Below, in pieces: positions 28,101 through 34,100 of a stretch of DNA of 64,000 nt; position 1 is the stretch's first letter; each line of letters opens with the position of its first letter. The notes under the pieces are model-generated. The model saw only the letters and a program-made list of their open reading frames with translations, ran no database searches and was not told the DNA's origin. A program made the position numbers and the translations under genes. The DNA comes from Halichondria panicea. Its lineage: Eukaryota > Porifera > Demospongiae > Suberitida > Halichondriidae. Location: NCBI RefSeq assembly GCF_963675165.1, contig NC_087383.1, positions 5,052,979-5,116,978 of the forward strand. The letters run 5' to 3'.

Positions 28101-31100
28101 AGCAAAGTGAAATTTTCATTTGCTTCTCTGCTATTGCTATTGCTTATGCCATATGCCCTGCTTTTGTGCCTGCATGTACGCCATCATTATTTGCTTATAA
28201 TATTATTAATGGCCTATGCCACATGTGAGCCCCGCTACTGCGTTTGTGTCCTATGCCATCTATTGCTATGCTCCCTATAATGCTCTGCCCTGCCCGGTGC
28301 CTATACGGCTTATAATATACTGCTCTGCTCTATAATATATATCGCTCTATAATATTCTGCCCCCTGCCCGGTGCCCATACGGCTATATACTGCTCTGCTC
28401 TGCTCTATAATATACCGCTCTATTAATAACTATACTGCTCTGTAATATACTGCTCCTGTAACCGAGTGATCCAACTTAACTAATACTGGTGGTAAGCCTA
28501 CTTTAAAATCAGCTTATATGTAAATAGAACAGTCACAAGAACACAAAAACTAATAGTCACACAAAGAACTAACACTCAGTCTCTTACACACTTCACAGGT
28601 CAATATCATGACCTCTCTAGTCACTAACCACAAAAATGACAACAACACACATTACACATTTCACAATAACACTGCAGTTACAGCTCTGCTCTAAATTCTT
28701 TGTAATATACTGCTCTGTAATAATTATACTGTTTTACTGCTCTGCTCTATAATATACTGTGCTCTGTAATGTACTGCTCCGCTCTGCACTGCTGAGGCTG
28801 CTCTATAGCTCTATAATATACTGCTATACCATATTATACTGCCCTGCTCTGCTCTATAATATACTGCTATACTATATACTGCCCTGCTCTGCGCTCTATA
28901 ATAAACTGCTATACTATACTGCCCTGCCCTGCTCTGCTCTATAATATACTGCTATACTGTACTCTCCTCTATAATATACTGCTATACTATGCTGCCTTGC
29001 TCTGCGCTCTATAATATATTGCTATACTATACTGCCCTGCTCTGCGCTCTATAATATACTGCTATACTATACTGCCCTGCTCTGCGCTCTATAATTACTG
29101 CCCCTATAATTATACTGCTCTATAATGTGCTGCTCTATAATATACTGCCCCACTCTGCTCTATAGTATACCTGCTTTGCTCTATAATACCGTCCTGCTCT
29201 GTATCTCTATATACTCCACGCCCGGTGCTTATAATATACTGCCCTGTCTAGAATAATTATACCACCCTGCCCCCGTATACCGCCAATCTATCACTTGGCG
29301 AACCCTGCCAGCCCGCCCCCCCCCCCCCGACGCACTCGCCCACAGTTACCCTAGACAGCGGAATGCCGTCCGCAGCTACTATTCAGGTCCACGGACTACC
29401 CACCTTCCAATCTGACTCTTCCCCAACCATGTTTCCGCCCCCTCGGCCAGCATTCAGCCCCCACCCCTGGTCCCCGCCATCCCACAGCACTCCCACCTGC
29501 TTCCCAGACATTCCAACCATCCTCCCCAAAACTACTCAACACAATCCTCCCTGGCAGTATACGGACGATCAACTTCACTCTAGCACATCCACCACTGATC
29601 CCAAAATCGTCCCTTTCCCGCAACGTAGCTGGGAAAGCCAGAAGAAGCGCAAACGGCAAATCATCGATATCGCCACATGGGTGCAGCTGTACAGCACCTA
29701 TATGCTAATCGTCTCCTCCAAACACCCAAGCCCTACCCGAATTAATTTTTAACCTGTCAAGGCAGCAAAAAAAAAAAAAACCTTGCCCAATTTTTGAGTT
29801 CTCCGTGATTCTATTCTTCCTGCATGCAGCAACTTTATCCAAAATGTTATAAAAGCTTTAGCTGTGACACCTCCACCGCGGTGCTTTCATTTACATCTGC
29901 TACTTCTGGCTCATGCCTGTTGCCGATTAGACACTTATATAGTTGCACGTTTCATATGTTGTGCTATTTAGGTGGCTGTAGGGTGACAAGTATTGCCAGG
30001 TGTCGAATATGCACAATTCAGGTTCCCGTAACTCTGCTGATTTTACTTGGCTAATTGTCTTAGCACCTACATTACTCGTATAATTACCTGCTCAAAAGTT
30101 ACATGTACGACGCATGCATCAACCCCGTGCTCGCTGCTGACTTGATCCTAACCAAAAAAAAAAAAGCACTTAAAATTCACATGCTATAATTATAAACAAG
30201 CAAACTTCAAGGCACTGGCCAATACTACATTGCCCATGGCCACACTTAACACATTCTGCTCGGCCAACAAACACCTCCCTCGCACACCTAAGCATAAAAG
30301 TCTATACAGCCGTCCGACATACACTGTTAGTGGAAATGCGCAATTTGGAAAACGAGATTGACCACAGGCTTGGCAATCTGCAATACTGATACACACAATA
30401 AATTATAGCGAGGCCCATCCCGATTGTGGACGACCTACAGCCAACCCTAGATCTACTCATTCGCCATTTTACTCCACTGCTGCGATAACCCCTTACCACA
30501 GTACCTCGGGCCTTCGAGGCAAAGACATTTTCACGGCAGAATTATGTGGCATAATGGGTGGGTATATATATGGGTCAGTACGAATTATAGTGGTTAATTT
30601 TCTTCTTGGCATTAAGGTTACTAGGTAGAGTCGCGTGTTCAGTATTCCTGGCTTGTTATTGCTGATTGCCAGCATATAAACTGCATCAGGACTAGTCCTT
30701 TCCTACTTGTTTATTGAACGATTACACTTAGCTATAGTATAGGGAAGGCCCCCTCTGAATCTTGCCCACAATAATTATAAAACCTATCTCATGCACAGTT
30801 TGTTTAAGAATGAAAATTTACTGTCAAGCTTGAACTTTATTTATAAATTACAGCACAGCCTTGACTTTTAGGGCGGCTCGATCCGTCTCGTGGTCTCCAC
30901 ACTGGATATCCCCTGCTCAGACCAAAAATCTCTGCAATGCCTTTCTTACTAGGATTACTGCCCAATCCCACACAGACGCAAACGTTCTCAAAAAAAAAAT
31001 ATATATATAATTATATATAATTATATCAATTAACGCTGCCGACTTGGCTCGCACTTGACTTGGCTCTCGGGGCGGCTATATAGCGACATAGCGAATTCCA

Positions 31101-34100
31101 CTCTGACATGGAGTCACGCGGTGAGCACACATTGCCCTGTACTCGATTTGCCCTCATAATTTCGTAAGGCACTTTCCTGGGGGGCTTATATTACGCTGGT
31201 CATAGTGCCAGGATCCGCTAGGTCAAGAACCTTACTATTGTACAATTAACTCTCTGCTGACATTGATCTCGCTCCCCTATTGGTATTACTTTGCCTCAAT
31301 CAATAATTATTATTCAGCAGGCTAATGCAGGGGGTTGGACTGCAGGGGGTTGGACAATTCGTCAGCATCTTTACTTGTGCCATAGCGCTCACTTGATCTG
31401 TACATGCGTTCACGCTTCAATTCCTTGGGGGTAGGACTTTCGTCCGATGGGCTATGATTTTTACCCCCAAGTACTTATTAGGGGAGCAATATAATTATTA
31501 GAAATGCCTAATTATTGTTTAACCAGCGGGGTTGCATGCCTCTAATTAATTAGAGGGGATGCCTAACCCTATAATTAACAGTCATCAGTCATGGTCCGGC
31601 TCACCCTCTAAGGAGCGTTGCGGTAATGGGTATTATATATGTTGTTTGTACGTGTATAGCTATAGCAAGGGTATAGCATCATTATGTTCCTCGGAGTACC
31701 GAGATAAAATACATAATATACGCAGGCGCCTCTCTCATTTTTTGTTTATGTTTATAAATGAAATTGAAGAGTTAGGATCAAACAGTCGACTTGTCCTGTT
31801 GGAAGTGTGACGAGTAGTATTAGATCTAGACCAGATCCACGTTTGCTATGAGCTTATTATTATACCCACTATTTCTAAAATTGTGATACAAATAATTTAT
31901 GAGTTGACCTTTGCTGATCTTTCTGTCCCTCCCTTTTGCTCTGCTGCACAGAGAGCTATATAGAAACAAAAATATTATATCCACATGCATGGGCCAGAAT
32001 CAGTTAGCACGAATATTCGCCTTGCTTCCCGCTCGGCTACCTTGACAGTTATATTTTATGCCTCGGTGCGCATGCGCAAGCGAGTATCCGGTAGGGTGTC
32101 TTAGACTGCTACAGCTGATCAAAAAGTGAAAGTAAAAGTTTCTAGTCATGACTGTTTACAATTCGTGGATTTGCAAAATGATGCTTTGTTCTCGAGTTTT
32201 ACCTAGTTTTGCTCTCATTGTAGAACGGTGCGTACTCCATTTTGCTATTACACTAGAACACTACATGTAACTTGCAAGAGTGAAAAAGAGCTGCAAAGCT
32301 GTTTCATGTTGAACTTTTGACATGGTTTTAGCAACGGTAGCCGCTACAAAAAATCTATTTCAAATCAATTGCCTAGCTGCGCATGAATTAGAATGATATT
32401 GGAGGTCAAAGTTTGATACTCCGAATATAATTTTTTAGAATTTCACTGAAACAACTCTCTGATTGGCAATCCACCAGTTTGCGGATGTGGGTTCATTGAT
32501 TCACTTTTTGTTTGTTCACACAGAGTCTGTTCACTGGAAGTACGAGTTAAGCAGTTAGATTATTTGCGTGGAGAGGCACATATTCATTACGAGCAGTACA
32601 AGAAGAAGCTAGAACAGCAATCACGGTAAGAATTGTCCCATCAAGCATACATAATTATGTAGATACAATGATAATCACAAATCCGATAACAGTAATAAAA
32701 TAATTATGTTCATGTACATAATAATTATAATTATCATAGCTATACCCTATAATTATACTGTGCGGTTCCGTCAGTATAGTATTTGTGTCACAGAGTTGAG
32801 GTACAAAGATTATTGTCGAAAGTTACACAACACTTGGAGCAGCAACATATTGCTCACAAGTACATGCACTTGGAGTCGCTACGTTTAGAGAATGAGAAGA
32901 TTGTCCTAGAAAAAAGAGAAAGGGAGGTAGGGATTTAGTAGATTACTATGAAAACATCTCTCAACTTAATAGTCCTATTCGTTTAAGAGCCTGGAATTTT
33001 GATTGCTTTTTAAACGCCCACTAACTACTTCCTGTATAGCTTCTACAGTAAAATTGTGCTGAGCTGGCAAGCCCTTTTACATTGAAGTCATTGTAAAATC
33101 AATGCTGCATTCTGCAATGCATGCGCTATTATTCTAAATAAAGGAAGTTTGTGAAATATTGAAGTAAGAGCTACACAATGGTTTTTGTCCCAGAGAGTGT
33201 TTGTCAACTATCAGTGAGCTAGCTGGTCTTGAAGATACCTACTATATACACAGTAAGTGCATGCAGTATAGTGTAGTAGTAGTAGATCTAAGAGGTAAAC
33301 TAATGCTCAAAGATGGTAGTCTCGAATACCCGCCTCAACCTAAAAGCTTGAGTCTGGTCAAACTCACATATGAACTTTGTTCTGCACAGTCAGCAAAGTC
33401 AAGTGGGCTACACGCCCACAAGCATAGTGATAAAGCCACAAGCCATCGCGGATAGAACATACACAGAGGGCTCTATCAAACAGTGTATCAATTAAGGCTA
33501 GGAGTTGAAAGCCTACGAGAAAAACACTGAGCTTGAAGCCATCATTGCACAGGCCATGAAACCATGGTCGACGGTCACATTCACATAAATGAGCATTTAG
33601 GCTGTTAATTTCGACAAGGTGTTCCAAAGGTCCTGTTGCTAGTCTGGGGAGTTCTAGTATCACATCCTTACAACTCTCTCCATGAATTTCCCTACGTAGG
33701 CTTCTGTCAGGGGCTAATTCTTTCTACTAGTAACAATCCATGCGGTTAGCTATAATGATATTCATGTAGACTATAATTTTATTCATGTTTCACACCCACT
33801 TGTGGTCAATTAAATGTCCAAGAAATTCCTGGACACAACTTGAACCAAACCTCAATGTGAGTTTGACCAGACTCAAGCTTTTAGGTTGAGGCGGGTATTC
33901 GAGACTACTGGTGGAACATCTCCTCTACACAATTCTGCAGATGCCTACTATGTATGTAAGATGTTCTACCATCCTTGAGCATTAGACTACCTCTTAGATC
34001 TACTACTACTGCACTTACTGTGTGTATAGAGTAGGTATCTTCAAGACCAGCTAGCTCACTGACAGTTGACAAACACTCTCTGGGACAAAAACCATTGTGT

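Noticed and set aside
29396-29659. 87-codon minus-strand ORF
   Set aside because: GC-rich antisense shadow of the Pro-rich ORF at 29363-29752.
33194-33260. A possible coding exon after CCCAG at 33193 (reads SVCQLSVS or CLSTISELAGLEDTYY)
   Set aside because: It lies in the left arm of the foldback element, is repeated inverted at about 34.0-34.07 kb, and its phase does not fit the neighbouring exons.
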